A stretch of DNA of 64,000 nt from Glandiceps talaboti. Lineage: Eukaryota > Hemichordata > Enteropneusta > Spengelidae. Each line of letters opens with the position of its first letter. The first letter of the stretch is position 1. The notes under the pieces were generated by a model that made no database searches, had not been told where the DNA came from, and was given only the letters and a program-made list of their open reading frames with translations. The DNA is taken from assembly GCF_964340395.1 (NCBI RefSeq), contig NC_135561.1:15816461-15880460 (forward strand), read 5' to 3'. Position numbers and translations under genes: made by a program. Positions 50,516 through 63,682 of this stretch are shown here, one piece after another.

Positions 50516-52067
50516 GTATGTCAAAATTTGGTGTCTCTGGAAGTCTGCGTTGAGAAGAAATCACCATGTAGCACATAGTTGTCAGGGAAGCCACAACATT
50601 GCAAATTGCAGTGACTGGATTGAGAATAACAATATTTTGTCATTGAAGTATATTTAACGTTACAGTTGTTGAAATGCATGTACTTGCTTGTTTTCTTTTT
50701 CAGTACTCAACTCGTCAAGAATTTTGCTGATGTTGGGTAGTAGAAATAGCCGTAGTTTTAATTTTCAAGAATATTTCATACTCAGAGTTCAAGTTAAACC
50801 TGATGATAATATTGGGAATGTTGAAGTGTACATTTTATGAACTTTATGAGGGTTGTGGTGAAAAGCTGATTAACAAACATTATGTTGCAAGTAAATTGTG
50901 AATAACATGTCCACAATAAAAAATGAAGTCAATTCATTTCAATATCTGTAACACCTCTCAAGGAAATTCACATGAAAGTAATTACTAGTAGTATCGCCTT
51001 CATCACCAATGTAACTAATAAATTGAAATATGTAGCTTTTGATTTTTTTTCGCAATATTTTTGATCCTTTTTTTCTAAAATGTATTTTTTGTCATTATTT
51101 TATCAGTCATGAAGGCTTGGGAAATGATATAGACTGGAGTTTGTCAGTATTAAAAAAAATGAAGCAAAAAACCAGTTAGTTACTGAAGTTACGTGTACTT
51201 CACCTGTTGGCTGTAGCTGCAATCACCTGTAGCTATAATAATTGTAGCGTTAGTTTAAAAGTTCAGGGTTGGTGGAGTTTTGGGGGGTTTTGAAAGCTTT
51301 TTTCGTTGCAGGGTTTCAAATCAAAATAATTTTGAGTTTAAATCTGAACTCCACAACAAAAAATGCTAGAATCAAAAAAAAAAAGATGAAAAAAATGACG
51401 CAAATTCAAAACTAACACTACAATTATTGCAGCTAACTTATCTGTTGATATTGTCCTGTCAAATTGAAATTAGATTTCCTTTGTAGAATTACCTCACACA
51501 AATATTAGAAGATTTGATGTATTTGTACTTTCTATTCATTTCAATATTCAGATTGCCATACCCAATAACACCAAACTAAGGTGTGTGTCATGGAACAGAG
51601 AACAAGGCTACATTGCATGTGGAGGAGAAGATGGTTTACTGAAAGTACTAAAATTAGAGACACAACAAGGTAAATATGACAGTCACACGAAAGTAGTTAC
51701 TCTTGTCAACCTTTAGAAGTTGCACATGTCATGTTAGGGTGACCACACCCTATCAGCCAACACTTGAAGGGACAGACTGATGACAACCTAACACGGAAAA
51801 TCTTACAGACTATGGAACTCATGAATGTATTTTCTAAATATCTTGTTGCCCCCCCCCCTCCACCACATATGAACAGACAGACACATACATACATACATAC
51901 ATACATACATACATACATACATACATACGTACGTACGTACGTACGTACGTACGTATGTACGTACGTACGTACGTACATACATACATACATACATACATAC
52001 ATACATACATACATACATACATACATACATGTACATACATACATGTACATACATGTACATACATACG

Positions 52068-52115
<48 letters not shown>

Positions 52116-55100
52116 TACATACATTATATTAAGTCATGATATCTTTCCCATAGTATGGCTGTTCTTATGATAAACTCATGAACACATACATGTAGTGTAC
52201 CTATAACAAGTTGTATGTTTAAATTATATCTTTCCAGATGTTTTCAATATCTGTACCATTTAAAATATAATCTGATTTAAAATGTGTATGCAGTAATTTT
52301 TTGTCCTGAAATCTGCAGATGTTTGTTCAACTCTTCAATTTCATCAATGTCTCTCATCTACTCAAAGCTCTCTATTTTTACAAGAACGGTATTTCAGATT
52401 AAGTCAAGCTGAAAGTCAAAGTGACAAAAAATGAAAATAAAAGACCAGGTAAACTTTTGAACTGATTAACTTGTTTCGTAATTTGTAGGTAAAGATGCCA
52501 AAGTACGTGGTTTAGCAGCTCCAAGTAATCTATCTATGAACCAGTCATTGGAAGGACATAGTGGTAAGTTGGTTTAGTCAAATGTATATTTCATCTCTTA
52601 TACCTTATACTGAGACATTTGATGGGTCAGCTTCTAGAATACATTGAAAGATTCATCATTGCATACACTCCTGTAATCAGTCACCTGCTGTGTTTAACTT
52701 ACAGTTAATACAGGCATGCAAAAAACAATGAATCTGTCTCTAAAACAGAAATTAGCAATGTAGTAATTTTGAAGGAGTTTGATATCATTATGAGGTACTA
52801 AAAGCACAAATTAGTTATTATACATCAACTCATTGAATGCATGCATTGTTCATAGTCCTGAGAACAGCAAGCGAAATTCAAAAATTATAAAAATGTCAGT
52901 ATAATTACTGAAATAACATCAGCCATCCCTCAAGACTACAGCCAGTGCGTTTGCTTCATTCAAGCAAACACACTGACGTTTTTTTCATGGGTTGTACATT
53001 GTATCATATAATGTGTATTATTTAGGTGCTGTACAAGTTGTCACGTGGAATCACCACTATCAGAAACTGACAACCAGTGACCAGTATGGATTAATTATAG
53101 TATGGATGCTGTATAAAGGTAAGTACAGTTTTAATTAATGAACTCAGTCTACAAATTTTTGTGTATATATCTATCATAGGTAATGAAACATTTCCCAACA
53201 CATCTTATATATGATATATTATCATTTTTTGTATCAAAGTACACATTTTGAGGAACTTTTAGATAAGTGACATGTTGAATGATTTCTGTTCAGTGCCATA
53301 CAACATTATGTCATATTGGGTTTTGGCACTATACAAAGTTGATTGATTGATTGATTGGTTGGTTGGTTGGTTGGTTGGTTGATTGATTGATTGAATGATT
53401 GATTGGTCGGTCGGTCGATCGATCGATTGATTGATTGAAAGTTGAGTATATCCATCACGACATGTGTATGAAACAGCACAAATCCTATGGAATGCTATGA
53501 CATGAATTCACCACTTCCCTGATGTAAACAGTCATCTAGCAGTGTATATGGGAAGTCAATCTCTCAATCTTTATTTTTGGATAACAGGTTCATGGTATGA
53601 GGAAATGATAAATAACCGTAATAAGTCGGTGGTTAGAAGTATGGCATGGAATGCTGATGGTCAGAAGATCTGTATTGTCTATGAAGATGGTAAGATAGTC
53701 AGTTAATACTGCTAACAGTTATCTATCGTAGTGTTGACAAACTTTAGTTATTATTTGACTGCCACAATGAAAAAAAAAGAAATGAATAAAATAATGGTTT
53801 CTGTACTCTCATCATATATTTCTATTTATAAATTAAAGTATTAGTTGATGATTGGGTCATAATTCCATTGTTTAACTGATTGATAAATATGCTAAATTAA
53901 AATTATGTATGAAAACATTTCCTGACTCCCTGAATTAATCTGTAATAAATACAGTGTATTTTTCAGGTGGTTAGGAGGTAGAATTCAGATAGTTAGAATA
54001 CAGAAGTCAGCAGGTAATTTACTGAAATAACCTTGTGAACTCAGGTGGATTCTACAATATTTACTGAGGTTGCCCAATAAAAATATGGTACAAGGTGTTG
54101 AAATGTATGCAACATTTACAGAATTCCCTCTCTGTTACCATTGTTCCCTAACCTTAGCAAAAATTCTGAAAAACGTGTACAGCTAAATTAGAGCCAGCTC
54201 ATGTTAAATTTAACCTTTTACAGTATCATATATTCTTGGGAGTGGAATGAATGGGGTACAGAAAAAACAACATTCCTTTCCCAGCCTTGTACCACAGTTT
54301 CAAACTCTCTCCACAAGTTCATAAATGTATGTCCTCAGATCCTGTTGTAGAAATTTCTGAGGTTGGAGAAAAATGTTTTGCTGTTGTAGAAATTTCTAGG
54401 GAAGAACTTTTTTGGTGTACCAGTATATATATAGATTTATTGTATATTTTGATGTTGTGATTTCTGTTTATCCCAACAGGTGCAGTGATTGTAGGTTCAG
54501 TGGATGGTAACAGAATCTGGGGTAAAGAGTTGAAAGGAATGCAGTTATCGCAAGTAGAATGGTCTCCTGATGCTAAGTTGTTACTGTTTGGAATGACTAA
54601 TGGAGAGACTCAAATCTTTGACGGCCAGGGTAACTTTTGTGTAAGTAGATACCTGTAACCTTTGACCTAATGACAGCAATACAGAAAGGTACTGAGATGA
54701 TAAGTATGTAGTGATATATTGACAGGTGATGTTACTAATTCGATTTGAAAGTGGAATAGAGAATGAAAAAATTATCAAACTTTTTCAAAAGTTTTCACAA
54801 GACATAATCGTCATTATTTGTGTCTTTTACTTGTTAAATCTTTAAACTTACAGTATTAAATTCAGAAAAGCTAGGTCTATTTGCATTGTATGTAGATTTT
54901 AAGATGCTTCGTGTAGTTCAGCCCTACCTAGTCTTGTAGTAAGACTTCAGATCTGTGCTCAAAAGGTTGACAGACAAAAACCAAAGACGACAGTACCTAT
55001 GGTGTGCAGTATTTCTTTGGCACTATGTGACCTGTAGTCAGTTTTAAAGTTACTGTTAGTACATGTAGTATTACCGGAGGGTCTAGCACGAAGCCCTTTC

Positions 55101-58100
55101 GGGCTTCTCAAGTGAAGTGAATGCTGTTAGCATGGCACGACATGTCTTATACACACAATACTGTATGCTACAAACTTATTTTGTCTTTTTTCTCCTTGTC
55201 GAAACTGAATTGTTTTTTCTTCATTTTTTGTCTTTCTAGTCTAAACTGTCCTTACACTGTTTGACCAATGTAACTGGGGCAGTCAAGATAGCTGGTATTG
55301 ATTGGTACAATGGTAGCGGTGGTTACGTAGAACCAGGCTGTCCATGTCTGGCTATCTGCTTTGACAATGGTAGAGCTCAGGTCATGAGGAATGAAATGGA
55401 TGACAGTAAGACAAAATTATTTATTTATCAAATGTATTTGATTTAAGAATACTGTAGTTACAATATGTTTCATATATTTACAGGCTTAGAGTTGCTTTTA
55501 TTAGTACGGTTGTATCTATAGTGCTAAACAATTCATATGGAAACTAATGATATATATGGGTGACGTCACATTAGTTATGATATCACCCTGTTGTTTTTCT
55601 TCAGTGCAGTGTTGGTATTTTATGTTACATGTGTTTATTTTGTGGTTATATTCTTTGGTATATTTTTTGTGTTGTTAGTGAATGTGTTCTGTACAGAGTA
55701 AGGTGATGGTAATGTAATAAAACTAAGTTGAATTGGAATACATAATGACATAAGTTTATTTCAAGAAAACATATATATGCTATATGGAGTTGAATAGGCC
55801 ATTCCAGACTGCAAACAGGAAATTGAAAATACAGCGCCCTCACTCAAATTGGGAGTATCATTACCTCATGGTACAGTTTCTTAAGAGCTTTCTCCCTTGG
55901 TATTCTGTAGAAGTGAATATCATGGATGTTTTTCGTATTGATCAGACATCGAAAAAAGCAGCAGTGCTATGATTAACCAAGTAACCGAAACCATGTATAC
56001 CCCCAAGGTACACACAGACAGGAAGTAGAGCATCACCATGGCAAATTTTGGAAAGGCCTATTGTTGAATGGTTGGCTTGGAATCTACATTTTGCAGGATC
56101 ACGCCTTGCTGCTGCCATTTGTTTCTGATTGGCTAAAGTCCTTGGGACAGGATTTGAACCACGATTGTGTTTCAATCTACCCAGCTGGGGTCCTGGTAGA
56201 ATACAGGTTACAATGTGAATGTTTTAAACCTATGCACATACAGAGACTGCAATATGGAATATATACGCCGGTCGTTCTATGTCACAACAACGCACGTCTA
56301 TACCACTGGTTCATTGTATTCAAAATATGAATCAAAATGTTCAAAATTGCGATTACTTTCCCCGATGTTTCTTTGATATTACTGGCACTGGTAATTTTCT
56401 TTAATCAGCTGGAAAATATTCATGACCTAAGGGTTGTAACTACGAGTTGCTAGACTCGTAACGACAAAGGCCCCTTAGGTCACTTGTATTTTTCTTAGCT
56501 GAAGGAAGACAAATATTGGGGACTAACATCTAAACGTTGCCATACTGTTATATTTCAGATCCGGTACTACTAGACACAGGTATGACCGTTGTACAAATAC
56601 AGTGGAATCAGACTGGTTCTGTCTTAGCTGTGGCAGGATCTCAGAAATCCCAACAACAGGATAAAGATATCAATGTGGTGCAGTTTTATACACCATTTGG
56701 AGAGGTAAATGTTAGGATGACAGTGAATGTTCAAGGACACTTGGTTCATGGTATCAAATGAAAATATGTACTCACATGGTAAAAATATTTTCTGGAAGTG
56801 AATCACAAATTGTCGCTGTCACTGTCGTCATTGTCATCTCGCCAGCATCATCAGGGGTGTACTATATGTACTATAGCTGGCTTCGAAATCCCAACTGTAT
56901 CACTCCAGTTTTGTTTCATGTGTCTCTTCCATGATACATTATCACAGCCTATTGCAGTACACCCCCTGACAATGCTGATGAGATGTCAGTGAAATTTAGC
57001 ATTTGCTTCCAGAGAACTTTTTTGACTCTGTAAGTAGCAGTTTTCAATATTTTAACATCATGGTTGAATGGTAAGAGGTTGGCTCATAATTTGCATGTAT
57101 CTGGTTTACATAGTCCTCAGCATAGCCAACTGTTTGTGATAAACTTAAGTCCTTGGCAAGATTTGACCCACTTTTATAATCTCAGTTTTGTAAATGGGGA
57201 CCGGTAGAACAGATTTTTATATGATATTTTCAATCAGTACACTTTGTAGTACTAATTGTGTACTTTCAAGGGTGTTGTTGAGGAGGTAAACAGGGCTGTA
57301 CCATTACATGTATAGGTCCACAGGGCTGTACCATTACATATATAGGCCTACAGGGCTGTACCATTACATGTATAGGTGTACTGGGCTGTACCATTACATG
57401 TATAGGTTTACAGGGCTGTACCATTACATGTATAGGTGTACTGGGCTGTACCATTACATGTATAGGCCTACAGGGCTGTACCATTACATGTATAGGTGTA
57501 CAGGGATGTACCATTACATATATAGGTCTACAGGGCTGTACCATTACATGTATAGGTCTACAGGGCTGTACCATTACATGTATATGTGTACTGGGCTGTA
57601 CCATTACATGTATAGGTCTACAGGGCTGTACCATTACATATGTAGGTCTACAGGGCTGTACCATTACATGTATAGGTCTACAGGGCTGTACCATTACATG
57701 TATAGGTCTACAGGGCTGTACCATTACATGTATAGGTCTACAGGGCTGTACCATTACATGTATAGGTATACAGGGCTGTACCATTACATGTATAGGTCTA
57801 CAGGGCTGTACCATTACATGTATAGGTCTACAGGGCTGTACCATTACATGTATAGGTCTACAGGGCTGTACCATTACATGTATAGGTATACAGGGCTGTA
57901 CCATTACATGTATAGGTCTACGCTGTACCATTACATGTATAGGTCTACAGGGCTGTACCATTACATGTGTAGGTGCATAGTATATCTAGAGGTAGTGATG
58001 CAGTGCTTTGAGTTCCAAATTATGGAAAAGCACTGAATAACTATGCATTTTCATGACTATTATTAGTAGTACATGTAGTAGTAATTTCAAGATTTGATAA

Positions 58101-61100
58101 TTTTTTGTTGTTCTTCCCCTCACAGCATCTGCGAACTTTGAAAGTGCCTGGTAAACAGATGTTGTCCTGTTCTTGGGAGGGTGGTGGATTGAGAATTGCC
58201 TTGGCTGTTGACAGTTTCATTTACTTCGCCAACATCCGTCCTGATTACAAATGGGGTTACTGTGCAAACACAGTAGTGTATGCCTTCACTAAACCTGACA
58301 GACCAGAGCACTGTGTTGTATTCTGGGATGCCAAAAACAATGAGGTAAGAATGTTTTACAGTGGACTCAAGGGGGCGCTGTTCCATTCCCATCCAATGCA
58401 CCTACTGTGACTCAGGCTGTGTATGAAGCCCATACTCATGATACTATTACCATAGAATTAATGTTAGCCACAAGTGAGATAAAGTGCATTAGCATACTGC
58501 TAACTAACATTATTGTACAGATGTGTATATATCCGGATTGTGGTCCCAGAAATGTGGTAGTTCAGTGAGTAAATCTGGCTGTGAAGGTAAAGCCTGGTGA
58601 TACTACACTGCTGGCTAATATTATTTCGATGGGTTTCACACAAATGAAACCCATATTCACAAGTGAGGATGGATGTTCATGTTCACAGTTCTAAATGAAA
58701 ATTTCAACTCAGTCTTAAAAAAGATTTTTGGGAGATAAATGCGAAATTTTGACTGATATCACATCAGTGAAGTCAAGGTTGTACAACAGTAAGATGTTAT
58801 AATGTGTCTAGCTGGAGACACTAAAAACAAGTTAGGGAGATAATGTCTTCTATGTTTTCAATTTATACTGTTCCAGAAAAAAGTTATGATGTCAAAAAAA
58901 AAAAGGTTATACAAAAACTAACATTTCATTTGCCAGTTAGTTCTTGGCAGATCTCAACTTTTTGAATAAAGAAGGGAAATGATCCATAGATAACAATTTT
59001 TTTCCCAAAAAAAATGAAAAACGCAAAAGTGATAAAATACGCAAAGATAAAAACTGTGTTTTCAATTTTCATTAATTCTCTTATTTGAATAGAGTCATTG
59101 GGATGAGATAACAATCTTTCCCCAAAACGAAAGTTACAAAAGTGATAACATACATGCAGTTGAAAAGTGTGTTTTCAATTTTCAGCATTTCTCAACTTTT
59201 TGAATAGAGTCGTGGAAATGAGATCCATAAATAAGAAATCTTTTTCCAAAAACGAAAGGTACAAAAGTGATAACATACACAAACTTCAAAACCTTCTTCA
59301 TTTTTCATTGATTTATCGCTTTGTTTTTTATGTCTTTAAATTTCAACTTTCAGAAATCAAAATGGGCGTTGGTACACCACAAACAGGTAGTGGTCTGTGT
59401 GTGGTAAAAATATATGAAAGATATAACTATATAATGTTGCTACGTATTAAGTGTTCAGTTGTCAAGCTTAAAACTGCTTCACCCCTTTTCATTGCAAAAT
59501 GGAATAATCTACCCTAGAATACAATACTGTTGGACCATTTCATTAATGAAAGAGGGTCGGACAGTTCAGTTGAGGCTTCATTTTTTCAATTGCATGATGT
59601 TACATAAATTATATGATCTATTTTATATGCTTACTCTTTCTCTGCCATTCTTTCCTTCAACAAACTTCTTTTGTGTCTTTTTTTATTTTGACATTGAAAA
59701 CAAAATAGCCAAACCTTTTGTATCTACTTGTATTCTGAATATCTGACATGGGCAACTGTTGGACCCCTCCGGAAGTACTCAACAGTTTTCAAACTGCCCA
59801 AGTTGTTATTTTTCTTTTCATATTTGAACTTGACCGAAAAATGACCTTTCATCCAAATCTTTGTATGTGCTGTTGATAATTTGACATTCAGTATGTACTT
59901 GTTTTGACTCAGTAGTTTGAAATGGTTTTCTTTTCATAGACTGGTTAGTTGTTTCTTGTCAACACCAACATAGAAAATTTGGAAGGTCTCCAAGATAGAT
60001 GTAAATGGTTGTATTTTAGTACGAGAACTGCCAAAATATAAATTGTCACCATTAATAATTCATTGTTTACAATACCGGTAATCTACATGATTTTTTATGC
60101 TTCATAAAAGTCCTACCTGGAATAGAAGTCTGGTCTATTTTGAGTTTTGAAATTCATCAAATGAATAGTCCTCGGGAGGGGGGAGGGGGAAGGGAGGTGA
60201 CCTGTGACCAAGCCTGTACATCCATGCAACAAACTCCAGACCCATTTTGACCCAAAAAACTACATATTCCAGATTGACCATGTCTTTTGACACATTTTGA
60301 ACAGCAAAATTACATAGTGGTTGGTGGACACAAAACTGATATGTACATTTGTCATATAGGACACTTGCCTTGCCTTGGAAATTTGTTTATGAATGTGAAC
60401 GATTATACAAAGAGGCCATGCAACTATTCTTATCAAATGATGGAATGTAATACAAGACTCTGTTCTTCCAGCATGCTGTGCCAAGTGTTATCAATCCAAT
60501 TCAGTTGTTGATGACTTTCTCTGTTTGTTCGTCCATGGTCTGATGTCAGGAGTTGTAATAGTAGACTCCTTATTAGAATCTTTCTCCCATTTTACAACAA
60601 ATGGCTGCAATACATACCCCCAGCCCAATGTGGCTACATCAACATGTAGACAAATATGGGAAGTACCACCCCCTTCCCCCACCCACCTTCCCCCACCCTC
60701 CTCCATTTTCTCTCAACATTTCTACTTCTTTTCTTGGCTATATTTATGCAGTCTCTGATTGGTTGATGCACATCAAATATGTAAATTATAAATTTTCTTA
60801 TGAATTTACAATTTGAACCACAAAAATATAACAACTCAACAATTCTACAAAAAAAAAGAAAAAAAAGGCAGGAACACTTTGTTTTACGATACATGCCTTG
60901 ATTTTAATCTCACCAAGTAGCTTCCTCTTCTTGTCAAATATATTTCTTATGAACTGTGTAAACACCCAGTTATTATGTTTTTCATGATCAAAATATTTCA
61001 TTGCAGGAAAAAAAAAATCTGTGTGAATGAACTCATATGGTTCACATTGTAAATTGGTCTGTAAGATCCAGTCGTTGGTTTCATTACGTAAACATTCGTA

Positions 61101-63682
61101 TGTTTCATAAGTAAACACAACGACTGGCTTTTTAAGGCTAATTGTATATATATTGACGTTGTTAATTGTACATTGACGTAACTAATGTTGATGTCAAGAG
61201 TAAATGTATTTGATGTTGTTGCCAAGGTAACATGCTACACATCTCTTCTCTTCTGAAGCATCACAGAATAAATTAATAAATTAAAATATTTAGGAACACG
61301 CGCCTATCAGTGTCATGTAACATTGTGTAATATTTGCACTGTCAGTGTGCCCTCTAATGATAGCCAAGTTTTGTTGCTGTGAGTCAAAATGATAAAAACT
61401 GGCATTTCTTGTGAGTTATCACATAGTAAGAGATAGGAGAACACCAAATTTTGGTGCGTCACTAGAAATTGTGTGCGTCAGTGGCACGTCAAATTGGCTT
61501 AGAGGGCACACTGTACTCTGTATATGTTTCATTTTCAGTATCATTTTTGATATTTTTTTATTTATTTTTTATTAATCCAGAGATATGTAAAGTATGTCAA
61601 GAATTTGATATCTGTGACAGCATATGGTGATCACTGTATCCTAGCAACAAGAGCTGATGACAGTACAGGACAGGTAAATTATATTTTATGTTTAACACCT
61701 CTGTAATGTCAATTCTGGCAGATGTCTTCTCACCTGAATGTGTCTTTGTATTCACAAGTTGTATATATGAATTCAGTACAGTGTAGTCTAGTTGTGTGGT
61801 TTTTGACTTTTGTCTCCCCTCACGCCTAGCATTTCCCGAACAGTATTTCACTCTAATGAATCTTCAGTCAGAAAGCCAGTACAAATTCTTTTCGAGTTTT
61901 TAAATTTGCCAGCTGTGACATGACATTAATAACTCCACCATGTGATAAGAACCAATGATGCTATTGAAGCATTACCATGCAAACATGATTACCATATCGT
62001 GAACATCACCTTGTCTTGTTTGTTATTTGAATACACAACCATTATGGAAATGCTAGGCGTGAGGGGATAGTATAGTCAAACTCCCCACATGACTTGACTC
62101 TAGGCTAAGTACAGTGTAAAACAAATAAGTGATTCCAGTATTCTCATCCTTACCACACATTGTTGTCATCAGTTGCATGTGGAACGTAGTCTTGAACTTG
62201 AAGAACACTTATTCCAAATATTAGACCCAACTGGTACCTACACCGCATAACACAAGGCACCACAAGATTGTTGCATGTTTTTCCTTTCACAGGTATACCC
62301 AGAAAAGCGAACTATTCCAACTTTGTTGCCCTCTTGCCCTGCCCTTGGTTGTTACATGTTATTATTTGTGGGTCTATGTTTTGCCCTCTTATATGACAAT
62401 TCCCTTTAAAATGGCATGATGACAAAATATTTGGTTTGTTCATCTGAATTCTACAATATATATTTTTAAAGTCACCAGGGAAATATTGACCAGATAATAC
62501 TGTACATTATTTCATAATTGTAATAATAATTGAATTTCTTAGAGAACACAGTACACTATGTCTCAGTGCTCTTTACAATGCTAAAACTGTAAATACATGG
62601 ATAAAATGACAATAATATTTACAACAATTTATATGGCTAAAATGGTAAATAGTACAAAGTAAACAAGGATAAAATGACAATAACAATTGCAGGAAAGTAT
62701 GAGAGTCAAATGACAACAGTTATAAAGTTTACAAGGCTAAAATGAGTTTAAAAGTCGCACAAAATGACGCTTGCTAGTATTGCTTAGAAGGATGTGTTTT
62801 AAGATTGTGTTGAAAAGATTCAATTCTACTATTCATGTGAAGCTCATTCCACATAATTGGACCCATGACTGAAAATGTTTGAAACCATAATCTTTTGTAC
62901 CGGTAGTATCTCCATAAAATTACTTTATCAGGAGAATGAAGTGTAAGCTGTAGAACATAAATCTCTAACCTTGTACACAATCATGTAAATTGTAATCAGG
63001 TCATTCAGTATGCAACTTTCTCATAATTTCATCAAAAATAATTTGAATCATGCAACGTTACAAGTCAACAAATCAATCAACAATAGTAATAGTAAAACTT
63101 TCTTTTAAGCATTCTGCACTCATTCACCATGTATTAGTAAACTACAGATTCGTCTGATCTGAACTTGTCACGTGATTTACATTGCGTACTATATTTGTTT
63201 GTCTTCAAATTGAAATTCATCTGTGATGGTAAACCATAGTGTTGATTTGAAATTTTGTTCCAAACACAGCTTTGAAAATTTGACCGGAAAGTTTCAACTG
63301 CACACTTCAGTCTTTGTCAACAGATTGACTCACTATTTAGTACACGTGACCTTGTGGACATGTGAGCCTAATATGAGGTCATAGGTGCCTGGAAGTTTAT
63401 AAATTATATCGCCCTCCATCTCTGTTTGATGGTTTAAATTAAGTGCCCGGATGTAGATTTGTTTGTCTTTTCACATGCCACAACTGACATATCAGTAACC
63501 ATGTAATCAGCTGTACTAGCACTTGATGTGATCATTGGATGTTGTCTGCATGATGTTCATCGTTCCAGTAATCAATTCTTTGTCATTGATATTTATTAAG
63601 TTGCATTTTGATTTCAATTTGGCTGATTTTGTCCATGTACCATTCATATTGTTTTTTGCAGGAAGCTGACAGTCCACCTCAG
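50492..63682 (+). CDS. WDR35: WDR35 / IFT121, 5' part (continues past right edge)
   Basis: Eleven exons encode the first 406 residues of this WD-repeat protein; vertebrate orthologues are close to 1180 residues, so the C-terminal half lies beyond the window. Translation begins [20 protein letters not shown] and continues through [132 protein letters not shown] and [12 protein letters not shown]. The protein is a component of the IFT-A complex acting in retrograde intraflagellar transport and ciliary membrane-protein entry. It is head to head with RPL30. The ATG is the first in frame and matches the orthologue start. Confidence 0.97.
51552..51669 (+). CDS. WDR35: WDR35 exon 2
   Basis: 118 nt, phase 0 in and phase 1 out, encoding [20 protein letters not shown] through KVLKLETQQ. 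This is the first WD repeat. Confidence 0.96.
51885..52110. repeat. Compound (CATA)/(TACG)/(CA) microsatellite
   Basis: Tetranucleotide tracts followed by a CA tract in WDR35 intron 2. Confidence 0.95.
52489..52563 (+). CDS. WDR35: WDR35 exon 3
   Basis: 75 nt in phase 1-1, encoding [20 protein letters not shown] and EGHSG. Confidence 0.95.
53026..53118 (+). CDS. WDR35: WDR35 exon 4
   Basis: 93 nt in phase 1-1, encoding [20 protein letters not shown] and [11 protein letters not shown], the second WD repeat. Confidence 0.96.
53285..53445. mobile_element. LINE/SINE 3' tail with (GATT)n repeats
   Basis: GGCACTATACAAAGTTGATT followed by GATT/GGTT/GATC tetranucleotides resembles the 3' end of L2/CR1-type elements and their SINEs. 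Only the tail is evident. Confidence 0.45.
53588..53689 (+). CDS. WDR35: WDR35 exon 5
   Basis: 102 nt in phase 1-1, encoding [20 protein letters not shown] then [14 protein letters not shown]. Confidence 0.96.
54116..54185 (-). mobile_element. Fragment of the CAGTG-type MITE
   Basis: The minus strand contains TTTTTGCTAAGGTTAGGGAA then GGTAACAGAGAGGG, matching the left ends of 47351-47517 and 49189-49321. The other end is not found. Confidence 0.45.
54480..54640 (+). CDS. WDR35: WDR35 exon 6
   Basis: 161 nt, phase 1 in and phase 0 out, encoding [20 protein letters not shown] through [12 protein letters not shown]. Confidence 0.96.
55240..55405 (+). CDS. WDR35: WDR35 exon 7
   Basis: 166 nt, phase 0 in and phase 1 out, encoding [20 protein letters not shown] then [20 protein letters not shown]. 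Acceptor TTTGTCTTTCTAG, donor GTAAGA. Confidence 0.96.
56090..56190 (-). mobile_element. tRNA-derived SINE fragment
   Basis: The minus strand carries an excellent B-box, CGTGGTTCAAATCCTG. The A-box side is poor. It lies in WDR35 intron 7. Confidence 0.4.
56424..56480. repeat. Short hairpin
   Basis: GACCTAAGGGTTGTAACTAC on the left pairs with the inverted ACTCGTAACGACAAAGGCCC and CTTAGGTC on the right, around a TGCTAG loop. This may be a foldback remnant. Confidence 0.5.
56559..56704 (+). CDS. WDR35: WDR35 exon 8
   Basis: 146 nt, phase 1 in and phase 0 out, encoding [20 protein letters not shown] through [15 protein letters not shown]. An open read-through past the donor GTAAAT is not conserved. 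Confidence 0.96.
57291..57977. repeat. Minisatellite, 30 bp unit, about 23 copies
   Basis: The unit CAGGGCTGTACCATTACATG plus TATAGGTCTA repeats with 30 bp spacing; one unit near 57920 is shortened. It sits in WDR35 intron 8. Because 30 is a multiple of three and the unit lacks stops in two frames, both strands have long artificial frames ([10 protein letters not shown] on plus, [10 protein letters not shown] on minus). Confidence 0.96.
58126..58344 (+). CDS. WDR35: WDR35 exon 9
   Basis: 219 nt in phase 0-0, encoding [20 protein letters not shown], then [20 protein letters not shown], then [11 protein letters not shown]. Confidence 0.97.
58950..59310. repeat. Degenerate tandem repeat, unit about 120 bp, three copies
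   Basis: Repeated blocks are AACTTTTTGAATA, GGAAATGATCCATA-like text, and ACAAAAGTGATAACATAC followed by GTGTTTTCAATTTTCA. They are seen near 58955, 59080 and 59195. Confidence 0.65.
61343..61513. mobile_element. hAT-like MITE, 171 bp
   Basis: The ends CAGTGTGCCCTCTAA and TTAGAGGGCACACTG are perfect 15 bp inverted repeats. The flanking octamers TGCACTGT and TACTCTGT match at six of eight positions, consistent with an eroded 8 bp target duplication. The interior is non-coding. Confidence 0.75.
61581..61673 (+). CDS. WDR35: WDR35 exon 10
   Basis: 93 nt in phase 0-0, encoding [20 protein letters not shown] then [11 protein letters not shown]. Acceptor ATTAATCCAG, donor GTAAAT. Confidence 0.95.
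62540..62990 (-). mobile_element. LINE 3' remnant (RT ORF C-terminus and 3'UTR)
   Basis: The minus-strand frame from 62980 to 62774 ends [20 protein letters not shown] then [13 protein letters not shown]. This is the characteristic C-terminal FS..GP..WN.L......FK..LKTH motif of many LINE ORF2 proteins. The downstream 3' text includes GCACTGAGACATAGTG. The upstream RT domain is missing. Confidence 0.6.
63662..63682 (+). CDS. WDR35: WDR35 micro-exon 11 (probable)
   Basis: 21 nt in phase 0-0 between GTTTTTTGCAG and GTACAA, encoding EADSPPQ. It fits the variable acidic stretch (ADE..PQEEN in vertebrates) that follows exon 10. It is short, so the call rests on splice sites, phase and position. 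Confidence 0.65.

Larger units (their letters stand above)
58345..61580. other. WDR35: WDR35 intron 9
   Basis: This is a 3.2 kb intron. It holds a degenerate tandem repeat (58950-59310) and a MITE (61343-61513). The rest is AT-rich with no gene that I recognise. Confidence 0.7.

Noticed and set aside
57291-57977. Possible CRISPR array
   Set aside because: Units are directly adjacent 30 bp repeats with no unique spacers, inside a eukaryotic intron.
57266-58036. Frames of 231 and 242 codons on opposite strands
   Set aside because: Both are products of the 30 bp minisatellite in an intron.
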